Shown here piece after piece: positions 1-11,889 of a stretch of DNA of 64,000 nucleotides (positions are counted from its first letter, which is position 1; each line of letters begins with the position of its first letter). A program made the position numbers and the translations under genes. The DNA is from Mesostigma viride (Eukaryota > Streptophyta > Mesostigmatophyceae > Mesostigmatales > Mesostigmataceae). Below the pieces are notes generated by a model. That model did not search any database. It was not told the origin of the DNA and saw only the letters and a program-made list of their open reading frames with translations. The stretch spans positions 2,501 to 66,500 of the forward strand of contig RPFO01000161.1 of assembly GCA_009746045.1 (NCBI GenBank), written 5' to 3'.

Positions 1-689
1 TAATGAAGTGGTCACTTGTCCTTGTGATGAGCACAAGTGGAAACCTCTAAGGCATGGTAAATTAGGTAAAACAGCCATGGCAGTTTTCTGTGGTAAATAG
101 TAGTAGATAAATTTTGTGTTGGCAGCACAACTTCAACCAGCTATGCTTTTGGAGAAAGTCTTGATGATCCATGAATAAAATCGTTTGCTTTGACGAATCT
201 GAATTCAACATGTATGTGTGTGCTTCTCATCAATTCCATAAAGGTAAACTTGGAGTAAGACTCCCTGTCCTCATCAATATGGAATGTGGATGTGGGCTCC
301 CACGTCCACGCTGAATGGTACCCTCACATGCACTGCCTGCACATTATGTTACATCTTCCGTTTGGGCTGGTAATATGCGCCGGCCGCGCATAAAGAGATA
401 CTTCATGTTTACGCATATGCCGCTGAACGATTGGGCGCGCAAATCTTACCACCGCTAGAGGTTACATAATCAACAAATTAAGAACATAACTCTGTTGGGA
501 GCATATGTAACACATAGCCCTGAGAGGGGGCATATGGTTTGTAATACATTCTGAGGTACAACTTAGCTGCCGGTGGGGGGATGTAAACCGCCACCTACTC
601 TGGGTGCACAAGGTGCACCTGCACCACCATGATTGATTAATTACTTAAAACCACCATGATTTATCATGCCTAAAAGGCCTGGCATGGGG
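1..689. other. Left flank, no gene recognised
   Basis: I see no convincing open frame, splice-bounded exon or transposon end here. The sequence is AT/GC mixed and non-repetitive apart from short palindromes. It precedes the recognisable part of the first LINE copy and may contain the degraded 5' part of that element. Confidence 0.4.
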
Positions 690-1053
690 TGGAAGCCGGC
701 CGGAGGTCCACGAGGCTCGGGCAGGCAAGCAGGCCAACCCGCAACTACGGTGCAGCATCTATGCCCGCCTCTTTAATGGCGTCTTCATCGTCCGCGGCCA
801 GGACCTTCCTCCAATGACGGCGACCCCCATGGATACCACCGTGCCAGCGCCCCAGCCCCCTGCTCGGCCCCCGCCGTCACCGCCATCGCCACCGGCATCG
901 ACAGTCACCTGCTCGATCCCAGCACGTGTGGGGATCCGCCGGGGCAACTTCAACTCAGGTATGGCTGCCAGGCTTGGCCGTCCCCCTAATGAATTCGTTC
1001 GCTTTGCACCTGAGCCGGAGCCCGCGCTGCGAACCCTTCTCTCCTATCAATGA
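690..1053 (+). pseudogene. LINE ORF1 C-terminal remnant
   Basis: The frame is open to a TGA at 1051-1053. Its first part, around 720-800, contains a basic/aromatic stretch (..CSIYARLFNGVFIVRG..) of the kind seen at the C-terminus of LINE ORF1 proteins, followed by a Pro/Ser-rich tail. No start codon is credible within the window's conserved part. It lies upstream of the endonuclease frame, as ORF1 should. Assignment rests on position and composition only. Confidence 0.4.
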
Positions 1054-1455
1054 CGACGCTCGCGGCCCCGCGGCTCCGCGGCTCTAGCAGTGGAATCTGC
1101 CTAACTTCCCTTCCCGCCCCTTTGCCTTCGCAGCCCTCGGGCTGTCACAGAGAGAGCAACGGGTCGGCAGTGAGCCAGGTTCGCCCCGCCTCGCGCGGCC
1201 GCCTCCTAAACCTCCTCAGACTGCACGCATTTCTTATGCGTGCAGACGCAGACTCATTCTACCTGGCCACCCGAGCCAACCGTCGGCGTTGCCTCGACAC
1301 GTTGGCAGGAAGAATCGAAACGGTGATTGAAAGCATAAGTCCTCAACCCGCCCCCCCTACCCCACCACCTCCACCCCCACCCCCATCACCACCCTGCTCT
1401 GGACATCTCCGCCCCCACCCCCGCCTGCACCCCCCTTTTCGGTCAACGCGCGCCC

Positions 1456-1992
1456 TTGGTCATCGCCACCTTCAACGCCCGCACGCTCCAGCCCGACGCT
1501 GACCGCTGTCACTGCCTGCGCAGTGACGACTGTCAGTGCCATCGAGTCTCCAATCTTATTGGTTTCTGCATGCATCGACAATACTATCGCCATCCTGGCG
1601 GAATCCAAAAACACAGGCGCACTGCATCGGCCCGCGGACCGACTGCCCTTGCTGCTGACGACATCGACGGCTGGCGGTTCTACTACGGAGGCGGCAACGG
1701 CACCGGAAACGGGGGCGTCGGTCTCCTCTGCTCCCCGCTCGCCGTACGCCACATGGGCGAACCCCAGCTGGTCAACGCTCGGCTCCTTGTGGTCACTTTT
1801 TCTTCGGTGGAGGGCCACTCGACCTACGCCCTGACGGTGGGCGTCGGTTACGCACCCCACTCCGGCCACCCAGAACAAGATCGCAAGGACTTCTTTGCTG
1901 CGCTGGAGAACCTGGCGAACGGCATCCCTGGTCGCAACTACCTCGCTCTGCTACTGGACGCCAACGCAACGCTACCACTCGGGTACTGGCGG
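1456..1992 (+). pseudogene. LINE ORF2 endonuclease (APE/EEP) domain
   Basis: The translation begins with the endonuclease/exonuclease/phosphatase hallmark IATFNARTL, continues with GWRFYYGGG and GGVGLLCSPL, and has a late Y..P..G segment followed by LLLDANATL, the expected D-x-N signature of LINE endonucleases. The usual QETH-type glutamate motif is degraded to an IQKH-like stretch. In a living element this domain nicks the target for target-primed reverse transcription. Frame changes downstream show that this is a relic. Confidence 0.75.
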
Positions 1993-2653
1993 ATGTCAGC
2001 ACGCCCCCAACGTTGCTTGAGAAATCTGACGACGCTCTGGAGGACTTCCCTGAAAAACGCGCCCACAAGCGCGCGGCAGAGGCGTTCGTCGACGCGCTGG
2101 ACATCCCGGCCAGCCACGCCCAGCTGACATTCGCTGCCGGCCCGGCATCGGCCCTTCGGCACCTCGCTGGCAAGCTGCCCGCGGCCGGGGCCCTGCTGCC
2201 CCCCCGCCGCCCGCCCCGCTTCACCAGCCTGCACCGGCCCGCCGTCATCCAGGCCCGGCAAGCCCTAGCTGCGCGACAACAGCGACCTCGCCCGCTACGC
2301 CCGCCTCAAAGCCGATTACCACTCGCGGCCATCCGGCAGGCAACCAAGGAGCAGGAGGACCTTCATGATGTCCGGCGCGAGTACTTCGCCCACCAGGCTC
2401 AAGGACCAGCACGGCAATTACGCCTGGACACGCCTGCGTCACGCCCAATGGCCCGCCGGCGGCGCGCAGCGGCGGCGCCGCGGACGCTCTCTGGCTCACC
2501 GCAGCAGCAGCTCGACCAGTGGTATTCCTCCCAGTCCCGGCGGCTGCTCGGCGCCCCCCCGCCGCCTCCGCCGCTTGGCCCTCTGGCGGCAGCACGCCTC
2601 GGGCAGTAGCGCCTGCAGACGTCCCTGCGCCGCCCACGCCGCCCGCCGCTGAG

Positions 2654-3207
2654 CAGGACTACACGTACCCAGCCCTGACGGAACCCCTGGCCGACCACAA
2701 CGAGCTACCGAAGTTCACCGAGCTCGAGCTGAGCACCGCCGCCAAGCAACTCCGCTTCTACGCCGCCGTTGGACCTGATCAGCTCCCAGCCCCGGTGATT
2801 AAGCTGACGGCGTTCACGGGGTTCCTGCTTGACGTCTGCAACCGGATCCTGCTTGCCGAGACGCCGCCGATTCCTGAGTGGCAGCTGCCACAGCTACCGT
2901 ATCATGCTGTACAAAAACAAAGGTTCCCCTGACGACCCCGCCAACTACCGAGGAGTCTGCATCCAGAGCGCCGCACTCACTCAAGTTGTTCATGCGCATG
3001 ATCCTCAACCGCCTTCGTTCTGCTCTCGACTGTCACCTAGGGGAAAGTCAAATGGGCTTTCGTCCTGGGCGCAACACCGTCATGGCCATCTTCGTCGCGC
3101 GTCGCCTCTTCGAGGAAATCGCTCTCCTGCAACCTGGTGAGTTTCCCGCCATCCTGATCTTCGTCGACTTCATCAAGGCTTTTGATTCTGTCCTCTGGGA
3201 CGCTCTA
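2654..3207 (+). pseudogene. LINE reverse transcriptase, N-terminal part (interrupted)
   Basis: Motifs run in RT order: a VGPDQLPAPVIK-type segment, a frame change near 2890, then QMGFRPGRNT and VDFIKAFDSVLWDAL, the aspartate-bearing motif A. The frame then enters unrelated sequence at 3208. The rest of the palm with its catalytic YADD box is at 10569 onward. The same junction is intact in the minus-strand copy near 45650, which shows that sequence was inserted here. Confidence 0.85.
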
Positions 3208-4200
3208 TGTCGCGTCCGTGATCTATCACGTCCGCAATTCAGATTTTGGCGTAATTCTGACGTCCGCAGCCTTGTGCGGGTTGCTATACCGCGGCCCGGT
3301 ACCGACGCCGCGGATCTCAGTTGTACTTTCGCGCCAAGTCCGCTGAATTTGCTGACGGAACTTTTGGGCGGACCTGAATTTCACTGACATTCGTCACAAG
3401 GGCAGTTTGCCGAATGCTGGTACACAGCGCAAGCTGGCGAGGCGTTGAGCAGCTGTGCAATTTCAGGATTTCAACGTGGGACACCAGACACAAATGCAAG
3501 GAAGCCCCAGGCGGTGCCTGGCATGGCCGATAGATTTGCCCTTGTATATTTGTGTTCGCTTGACAGATAAAGCTTGAAGCTTAGCTTGTCGGAAATTAGA
3601 CAATGTTATGATTGGCTGATGTCTAAAGTGGCGCTAGTGGCGCCAGCTAGCCGCCAGGCTTGAGCTTTGAGCAGTATAGAAGGATGAGCAAGCAACGAAC
3701 TGAACCACGGGTGGTCATTGTTCGTCCGTTTCTCTCCCTCACAACTGGTTTGTTGTCTTCATGGGGTGAAATAGTTCGAGCAGCCCGGAGGAGCCCCCGT
3801 GAGTGGTTGCATGCAGTCAGTTGCCATGAGGATGGACTGACGGATACGACAATGTACTGGTTTTGTTAAGAATGTGTGTAAGACTGAGAACGAGACAAGG
3901 GACAGGGCCTTCGGGCACCCTGGTCGTCGTTGGCAAGAATGCCAGTAGGAACTAGGTCGGGAACACACGCACTGCCGCCACAAGGGGCCTGCAGTGGCGT
4001 AACCCAAGGGGCCTCACACTGAGCTGCTCTTATAACTACAACATTACAACTCGACAGTCTTTGTAATTCGTCATGTATCTCATTGGAATTGAAAGGTCTT
4101 TTGGTTGCTTTGATGATAACGCATTGTCTCAAGAATCGGCTGATTGGGCCGGATTGCCTGTCATGAAGGTGGCGGTGCCGTAAACCTTTCATTCTCATTT
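3208..4200 (+). repeat. Terminal-repeat unit 1, left part
   Basis: Near-identical to 9464-10455, with scattered substitutions and one indel of about 11 bases near 4185. It contains a possible TATA-like AGTATAGAAGG near 3670. A 69-codon frame at 3660-3869 is conserved in unit 2, but that follows from sequence identity and is not evidence of coding. Confidence 0.85.
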
Positions 4201-4446
4201 TAAACGGACGAACAACCCATGATGGGTTCAGTCTGGCCAGCCTGGCCCGGTTCCTCCTTCTTCACCCAGGGAAATGCACAAGGAAGAGGTTATTGCTTAG
4301 CCTTCAAAATTAAGCATCTGAAGAGGTTAGGCTTTTCCCTGTAAAAAGCCATTGAAGGGGTTATTGCTTAGCCTTCAAAAGCATCTGAAGAGGTTAGGCT
4401 TTTTCCTGTAAAAAGCCATTGAAGGGGTTATTGCTATAAGCCTTTA
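4201..4446. repeat. 67-bp tandem repeat (about 2.5 units)
   Basis: A unit containing GGTTATTGCTTAGCCTTC and ending in GTAAAAAGCCATTG recurs at about 4280, 4355 and 4422, a period of 67 between the last two. It lies between the left part of terminal-repeat unit 1 and the TTAA-type relic. Confidence 0.8.
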
Positions 4447-7400
4447 AAAGCATGCATGGACGTGGCGCGCCGAATATTTTCCGCGCCAAAAAATTCGCGG
4501 TACCGTCCGTACGGTGTATAATGTGTGCATGGACCGCTCAACCCTCGCGGAGGTGGCCATGGCGGCTTGCCTTCAGGCAATATTAATCGATATGGCATCT
4601 AAAAAGCTAGAAAAAATGCATGAATTTCGCAGAAGATTAGTCGATGACCACATTTCATGGCGGAAAGTTTACGGTTTGCAATATCGCTAATTTCTCGAAC
4701 GGCTTCGGGCGCGGGGGTCCAGGATATAATTTCTCTTGCGGATCATGAAATTTCTCTTGCGGGTTAATGCAGGTTTACGGCAGCGATTGCGAGGCAACGT
4801 AGGCTCTAAAGAGCGATTATGAGGCTAACTTAACCCCTCATTGGTCCCATTTAAAGCCGAAAAATCGGCTGCAAAATGCTAAATTTGCAAACCACCCCAC
4901 ACCCAACCTACCAACATCCAAGGGCTGTCCTTGGGGGTCAAGCATGTCCATGAGTTGCCCTTCGGGGTGAGCTATCACAACCTAACATATCTGCAGGGTA
5001 GGCCATAGAAAACTACCGCCAAAGTTAGGGGGGTCGAGACGCGCGTTTTCATTTTTGGTAGAATGTGCATTTTGAATTATGTTATAAGACCTAGGCACCT
5101 ACCACTTCAGGGATGATAAACAATTAGTTGCTGAACAGTTTGAGCCATTGGGGTCATCATTTGGGTGGGTATACCAGCAGTTACACCCAGTACAGCCCAT
5201 AGGGGTACCGTTGGTAAAAAGCAACCAAGGGGGTAGGGGTGGGCATACTACCTACTAATACCTACTAATATGGCCCCCAACCATGCCATACAATACATTT
5301 CCCTTCCACAATGATGGGGAAACATAACTGCATCATCACACTGCCCTTACATGGCACCTATGTGCAGGTGCCACCTTGTCCATGCACGTAGGTAACGTGG
5401 TACGGATACCCTACGCAAGGCATACATTATAGGAGGCAGCCACCAACAAACTAGTGACGTTGAGCCTATTTCAGCCTGCCCTAGCAAGGATAAACTAGGC
5501 CTAAGCTGCTATAGCTTGCCAGGTGATGGCCAGCACACCTGGTGGCACATGCTGTCAATGGGAAGCTTTTACTCACCAGTTACGTGCTTGATGATGCCAC
5601 AGAGACCAGCCAACTGCCTCACAATCATGCAATATGTGTATGGGAAATGTATAACAAACATATATGGAGGTATTCAAACCCATACAGCATCTAAAACTTA
5701 TCACCATCACACTGTGGCAGGTCAACTGACTGAGGGAAGCATCTAAGAAGGGTGTTTTAGAAAGGGGCCAGGCCAGGGTCAAGAAAGAGCATGAATAATG
5801 CAAAAAGAATGTGCTACACAAGCTAGAACATATATATAAATGTCAAACATCGATAGGAAAACGATGCTGAAGCTTTACCAGGCATGGATGGCGTTACCTT
5901 GGCCCAGGCGGTGGCCGCAAAATGGCGCATTTCGGCACACCAAAGTTGTGCAGCATGGTCGCTAGATTCGGCGATTTCTTGCCACCCTTGCACGTTTATG
6001 ACTACTATGTATCATAATAAGTACAAAGAAACCAATATATCCTTTAAAATACGCCGTAAAGGTATTGCTGTCAACGTTTCTATCGTCCGGCCTGATCGCA
6101 GTTTTTTCCAGCAAGAACGCTGCCGACACCTATCAAATGGCATTCCCGCGAACCAAAAATTGGCCTGTAGCATCTTTAGGACGTATAAAATCAATTCCCT
6201 AAGTTTGGCCAGAAAATTCGAACGCAAACGTAAATGCCATGCGTGGGCGCAAGCCGCCATGGCCAGGTCGTCGTTTCCCGGAATGCACGTTTTACGTGAA
6301 AAAGTACCCTGACCCCTTGTACTTTGACCGGCCAGAACACCTCTATAACTTTGTCAGAAGTATGCGAACCCTAGTACCATGCTGTGAGGAAAATTATAAA
6401 CTTTCGATCTTCTCAGCTAAACGTTTCCTAATTCTCAATAGTTTTCGCGCAATTTGGTCCCCCGCGGAGCAGCCGATGCATCGGCTGCAAGTCGATTTTT
6501 GGCGGAAAATCGGCTGCAAGACCAATGAGGGGTTAATTAATGGTGTTGTCGAGTTTGTGCCGAAGCTTCCCGGTTTCTTTTACATTTCCGGCATTCAAGG
6601 TAAGAACCTACGCAGGCCTGCGCATGTCGCCTTCGACGTATTCACGGAAGGCGCACCTTCCTTGTTCGCCTGAGCAATGGATGATGTCTTTTATTGTTCG
6701 AGCTTGCGTGCCAGTTTATGCATGAAACATTTCCACGCAGGCAGGTGCATTAACGTCGGCCTTGAAATCGCCCTTTTTTCGGGCAGTTTCCCTGCAGGAA
6801 GCGCTCCATTTCTTTCGGTTGCATCGTCAGATTCCTAGCAATTTCGTACAATTTCGTGTAGTTTGTGGCTGGCATGCTTAAGGCCGTCTTTGGACTGCCA
6901 TGCAGGACAAGACGCGGTGGAAGAAGATTGTCAAGGCGCACACGCCCGACCCTGTGGGCAAGCCACCTCCCCCCAAGCGGAGGAGGCGTTTTGATGAGTA
7001 GTGTAGTTAGGATTTTCTAGATAGAGTTAGGATAGTTCGATCACGCGGCTTCCTCCACACCCACCCATCATGAAATATGTGCTACATGACCTCCCCACGG
7101 AGGCATGTTATAATTTAATTTAATTTAATTTTAATGCTTAAGGCGCCGAGGTCAAGTTGTTGGTAATGTGTTGACATTAATTTGTTTTCCATCATCCTTT
7201 GGACATGAGCTTGCTCAGACGCTTTGTTATGTGCCGGATCTGACACGCCTGATTTAGTAACGACATCCGGCATGTGCATAGAGGCTAACAAGCTGGCATC
7301 AGCTTCTGAGCAAATTGCCATATTGGAAAGGAAGGTGAGAGTGGTTCTTTTGCTGGCCATACTGCATGAGTGGCATTGCGTTAGATAGGTGTTTCCATTG

Positions 7401-8203
7401 CTTTCCTTGAGCTATAACCATTAAGACTTCCCTGCTATGTGTGCAGCAAGGCAAGCTGGATAGGAATCATGTGAATGCTTGGCAGACAGCATGCATATGT
7501 ATGATTTGCTGCCAAGTTTGCAGGCTGCAGTCGCCTCTATTGCTTGGGCATTCTTTCTAAGGTTTTTACACGTATACTTGCTGAGTTCTTGGCATAAATT
7601 TACATGGTAACCTTGGGCTGAGCATAGTGTATGCTCTCTCGGTGCGTGTATGCCTAGCGATGGTGTTGCTATGCCCACGCTGGCAAGGCTGGCCATGCTG
7701 AGGGCAGGGGAGGGCAGATGAGGTGCCTAGCCTTTTCTTATGTTGTGTGGTCGAGTTGGGCATGTTTTTTGGCTTCTTGGATGGAAAACATCATGTCTAG
7801 GTGGCCTTATACACAGAAAAACCTCATTTAGCGTATGTTCAGGATTTAGCACGCAAAACCTTATAACTTGAGCTAGCCGGACTTGTCGGAATGACCTGGG
7901 ACTTGGAACACAGTTGTCCCCCTGTTAGATGGATTTTCGCTGCAGGAAAAAGTATTTTTTTGACGTGTTTATAAAAAGTTATTCCCAATGTCCGGTAAAA
8001 AAAGGGTCATTTTGCGGGGAAATTAATAACTGTTCGAGGTTTTGCCCTTTTCATGATGTAAATAGCTCAGCAAGCTACAAACTCAGGGAACTAAAAACGC
8101 TGCAGGCAGTTTTGTAAATAAATGTGTGCATTGGCTGGGGCATACCCAGCCCTAATTAGCGTCTTTTGCTATTTATAGCGCATGATTGGCGTATATATGG
8201 GGG

Positions 8204-8907
8204 TTCGCCTTGGCTCCCAGCCACTACTCGGTGGCGCTCCGGCACCAGCTATTTGCCCCGCAGCCTCTTGTTCCGGCCGGGCGGCCTTGTGGTAGCTGTG
8301 GGCAGCCGCTGGATCCCACGGGGACTCACTACCTTGCCTGCATGGGGGGCCAACAGAATCAGAATTGGTATTTGTATTTGCACACTGTCCTCCTGACGGT
8401 GGTGCTCGCCATGATTCGGTCGGTTTTCCCCCACGCGAACATCCGGTCCGAGGATGCGGATGGCGCTGCCTTCTATTCCCCCAACCACCGGCCTGACATC
8501 GTGGTGCTGGACTTTGAGGGGGTGGCCGGCATCTGCTTATTGACGTTTCGGTGGCGCGGCCCTTGGCTCTTAGCCACGTGGCTGGGGCCTCCCTCACGGC
8601 AGGTTACACGGCGGACCGGGCGGAGCGGGCCAAGCTCCTGGCCTACGGCGACGTCGGGCACCATCGTGTGGTGCCCTTTGTCCTGGAGGAGTTTGGGGCC
8701 ATGGGGCCCCTGACCTCCGCCTTCTTCAAGGAGTGTTGCCGGCTCCGGGAGGACCGGCTGGACCTGGAGGGCCAGCGGGCCCCATGGTCGGCGCGGACCT
8801 GGACGTCATATTGGCGTCAGCGCTTGTCGGTGGCGCTGACTCGGGCCATGGCTGACATCATGCTCCGCCGTACGCGGGCTGATTTTGCGGTGCAGCAGGG
8901 CTATTAG
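8204..8907 (+). pseudogene. LINE ORF2 C-terminal zinc motif and nuclease-like segment
   Basis: After the truncation the frame shows CGSCGQPLDPTGTHYLAC, the Cys/His cluster typical of LINE ORF2 C-termini, then H..L...V spacing, RPDIVVLD and, after a one-frame shift near 8540, LLIDVSVARPLA. The PD...DV pattern resembles the C-terminal segment found in many algal and invertebrate LINE polyproteins. The frame ends at a TAG at 8905-8907. The frameshift and missing RT mean it is non-functional. The family differs from copies A and B. Confidence 0.7.
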
Positions 8908-9043
8908 GTTCCTCCCGTTAGGCGTTTCCATTGGTCTTATCGTAGTATAGAGCTTTGACATGGCTCTGTATATAGGTTTATAGCTGGGCGTTTGCTTTGG
9001 TTTGAGTGATTTCACTCTGCTGTAAGTAATTATATTTTTAAAA
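8204..9043 (+). mobile_element. 5'-truncated LINE of a second family
   Basis: This 840-bp insertion is flanked by a 12-bp duplication TATATATGGGGG (8192-8203 and 9044-9055). The related element at 16813-16830 has the empty site with a single copy. It carries only the C-terminal end of a reverse-transcriptase protein plus a short AT-rich 3' tail, as expected from incomplete target-primed reverse transcription. Confidence 0.85.
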
Positions 9044-9361
9044 TATATATGGGGGTAGTACCCCCAACAAGTGCATGGACAACTCACTAGAGATGTTATT
9101 TAGTGCCCCCAATCATAACTTAGGGTTGTGCAAATGGATTTCAAGTGATATTACCATATGTCAATTTTTAAGGGTTTTGGGGTGCCACCTCCCCTGGGTT
9201 GTTGCTGATCCTGGAAAAGCATCTTTGAGCAGCTGGATTTTTTTTTCCTTTTTGCTGCTGCCTGGAATGACGCCCTCTTTGGGCTTCCTTCTTTTGTGTG
9301 AGATGCCTTTCTTTCACCTTTAATTTGCTCTCAAGTTATTGTGAGCTAAAGAGTGGGGGGG

Positions 9362-9461
9362 GAGGCGGCATATCACACACATGATTACTGCTGATAGTGG
9401 ATGCATTCCAAGTAGCGGTAATGACCAGTCCAGGATGATCATATGGCACGCAAACGCGACA
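9362..9461 (+). repeat. Terminal-repeat unit 1, right end
   Basis: Matches 10471-10564 and ends in ACGCGACA. It is separated from its left part (3208-4200) by the 5.2-kb insert and joined through GC to the start of unit 2. Confidence 0.8.
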
Positions 9462-9463
9462 GC

Positions 9464-10564
9464 TGTCGCGTCCGTGATCTATCACGTTCGCAATTCAGAT
9501 TTTGGCGTAATTCTGACGTCCGCAGCCTTGTGCGGGTTGCTATACCGCGGCCCGGTACCGACGCCGCGGATCTCAGTTGTACTTTCGCGCCAAGTCCGCT
9601 GAATTTGCTGACGGAACTTTTGGGCGGACCTGAATTTCACTGACATTCGTCACAAGGGCAGTTTGCCGAATGCTGGTACACAGCGCAAGCTGGCGAGGCG
9701 TTGAGCAGCTGTGCAATTTCCAGGATTTCAACGTGGGACACCAGACACAAATGCAAGGAAGCCCCAGGCGGTGCCTGACATGGCCGATAGATTTGCCCTT
9801 GTATATTTGTGTTCGCTTGACAGATAAAGCTTGAAGCTTAGCTTGTCGGAAATTAGACAATGTTATGATTGGCTGATGTCTAAAGTGGCGCTAGTGGCGC
9901 CAGCTAGCCGCCAGGCTTGAGCTTTGAGCAGTATAGAAGGATGAGCAAGCAACGAACTGAACCACGGGTGGTCATTGTTCGTCCGTTTCTCTCCCTCACA
10001 ACTGGTTTGTTGTCTTCATGGGGTGAAATAGTTCGAGCAGCCCGGAGCAGCCCCCGTGAGTGGTTGCATGCAGTCAGTTGCCATGAGGATGGACTGACGG
10101 ATACGACAATGTACTGGTTTTGTTAAGAATGTGTGTAAGACTGAGAACGAGACAAGGGACAGGGCCTTCGGGCACCCTGGTTGTCGTTGGCAAGAATGCC
10201 AGTAGGAACTAGGTCGGGAACACCGACGCACTGCCGCCACAAGGGGCCTGCAGTGGCGTAACCCAAGGGGCCTCACACTGAGCTGCTCTTATAACTACAA
10301 CATTACAACTCGACAGTCTTTGTAATTCGTCATGTATCTCATTGGAATTGAAAGGTCTTTTGGTTGCTTTGATGATAACGCATTGTCTCAAGAATCGGCT
10401 GATTGGGCCAGATTGCCTGTCATGAAGGTGGCGGTGCCGTAAAGGACCGCACCTTTCATTCTCATTTTAGGTGGCATATCACACACACGATTACTGCTGA
10501 TAGTGGACGCATTCCAAGTAGCGGTAATGACCAGTCCAGGATGATATGGCACGCAAACGCGACA
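9464..10564 (+). repeat. Terminal-repeat unit 2 (complete, about 1.1 kb)
   Basis: Begins TGTCGCGT and ends ACGCGACA, colinear with unit 1. It is the uninterrupted reference for the family in this window. Confidence 0.85.
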
Positions 10565-10568
10565 TCTA

Positions 10569-11580
10569 TGGGCTGTACTTGCTCGCCCTTGCGTCCCCAA
10601 TCCCCTGATTACCGTCATCCGCACGCTGTATGAGGGGTCGACCGGCACTTCGGTGCGCACTCAACACGGCATTACCCCGCCATGCCCACTGCAGACCGGC
10701 GTATGGCAGGGTTGCGTCCTGTCGCTATACCTGTAAATATTATTGTAGTGGCTTATGTTATGCGCCAGGCACGTGCTCGCTTTGCTAGCATTGCAGGCCG
10801 GCGTGCCCCTGGCCTAGAGAACACGAACGAGCTTGGAGAAGGGGGGCCGACTAACAAGCAGAATTTACTAGCTGACCTCATTTATGCCGACGACATCACG
10901 CTCATCGAGGAGCCGGAGTCTGCCCAACTTTGGCTGGACTGCCTGGCGCTCGAGGCTCGCCGGCGGTTGGTCTAGAAATCAGCCCCAAAACGGAGGCCCT
11001 GGCCCTGGTTGGGCACCCACCCACACTCCGCCTCTTAGACGACACCGAGGTCAACTACCCTCCTTCAGGCCGCTTCAAGCTGCTCGGCAGCTAGTAACTT
11101 GGCTTCCCGACTGCAAGGACTGACGACCTGACGACACGGATCGGGATGGCATGGGCGCGCATCTCCATGACCACCGCCGCTGGTGGAGCAACCCCGCCCT
11201 ACCCCGAATCGTCAAGCGTGGCCTCTTCAAGGTCGTCATTCTGACGATCCTGACCTACGGCGCCGAGACCTGGACACTGACGCAGGAGCTAGAGCAACGA
11301 CTCGACGGCACCGTCACCAAGATGCTGCGCAAGGCCCTTAACATCCCCTTTGGTTTGCACATTAGTAATGAGGATTTGTACGCTGATTTGCCCTATGTTT
11401 CCCACATTATTAGGCACAGGCGCCTGGGCCTAGCCGGGCACCTGGCCCGCACAGATCAGGTAGACACATCAGATAGACTAGCTGGCACCAAGCCCGCCCA
11501 GCCTGGGCCATATTTCCTCACCTGGCGTGCCCCAGGCCGCGCGCGGCAGGCGGCCGCCACCCGTGGCCGCTTTTCGTGAT
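10569..11580 (+). pseudogene. LINE reverse transcriptase palm and C-terminus
   Basis: The translation shows TPPCPLQTGVWQG-like text (frameshifted), MRQARARFASIAG and then LIYADDITLIEE, the catalytic YADD box of motif C near 10880-10915. Further on, HDHRRWWSNP, ILTYGAETWTL and MLRKALNIPFG match the thumb and post-RT region of APE LINEs. There are frame changes near 10970 and 11110. Together with 2654-3207 it makes one dead ORF2. Confidence 0.8.
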
Positions 11581-11870
11581 AGACTCGGCATGGACATGTG
11601 CTACACTAGACGTGACGGGCTAGCTCACACCCGGGCAGCCTGAGTCCTGGTTTGTCTGTAATATGGAGGCAGATGGCGCGCAAGGATAGATGGCAAGTAG
11701 TGATGAATTAAGGAGACCAACCCCAAGTCTGTGGGGGCTCCGCGTGTGACCGCGTATGGCATTCATAGCGATTCGGGCCGCGGTGCCCACGCCCCTGTTA
11801 CTAGGACCTAGATAGCTTACACCATCCATTCCATCCCGGCCATGTTCCCCTCCCACTGAGGACTTATGCT

Positions 11871-11889
11871 CACGTGACGCAGTCACGTG
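11871..11889 (+). other. LINE 3'-terminal hairpin
   Basis: CACGTGAC-GCA-GTCACGTG can form an 8-bp stem with a 3-base loop. It is followed directly by the TTAA/ATTA tail. The same hairpin or close variants stand at the 3' end of the copies at 13401, 37182, 44171 and 57781, which suggests an RT recognition element. Confidence 0.7.

Larger units (their letters stand above)
690..3207 (+). mobile_element. APE-type LINE, copy A, 5' segment (degenerate)
   Basis: This is the left half of a non-LTR retrotransposon. In order it carries the end of an ORF1-like frame, an apurinic/apyrimidinic-type endonuclease domain, a linker, and the beginning of a reverse transcriptase. The RT breaks off in the codons after the motif FIKAFDSVLWDAL and resumes at 10565, so the element was split by the insertion 3208-10564. 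Several frameshifts and stops show that it is dead. A second, independently truncated copy lies on the minus strand at 44171-46155, and comparing the two copies fixes the insertion point. Confidence 0.85.
4447..9203. mobile_element. Relic of the TTAA-type element (family of 14697-16966)
   Basis: The left end (GGACGTGGCGCGCCGAATATTTTC...) and right end (...GTGCCACCTCCCC) match those of the complete copy at 14697-16966. Long internal blocks match too: 7578-8203 with 16205-16829, and 9044-9203 with 16819-16966. The middle has diverged, with weak matches such as the block near 6590 against that near 15105. The flanking TTAA is not preserved. The right part is split by a LINE insertion at 8204-9043. 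No transposase frame was recognised. Confidence 0.65.
3208..10564. mobile_element. Composite insertion with TG...CA ends and TCTA target duplication
   Basis: The insertion begins TGTCGCGT and ends ACGCGACA, an 8-bp inverted repeat, and is flanked by TCTA at 3204-3207 and 10565-10568. The uninterrupted LINE sequence has TCTA once. Inside are two copies of a roughly 1.1-kb terminal-repeat unit arranged head to tail. The first (3208-4200 plus 9362-9461) is opened by 5.2 kb of other sequence, and the second (9464-10564) is complete. The units are separated only by GC. TG...CA ends and a 4-bp duplication fit an LTR retrotransposon, but no PBS, gag or pol was found, so a non-autonomous element in tandem is equally possible. 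Confidence 0.75.

Noticed and set aside
3660-3869. 69-aa frame conserved in both terminal-repeat units (also 9917-10126)
   Set aside because: The units are near-identical DNA copies, so conservation of the frame carries no coding information.
4447-7600. Transposase gene within the TTAA-type relic
   Set aside because: No frame over 150 codons and no DDD-type motifs were seen.
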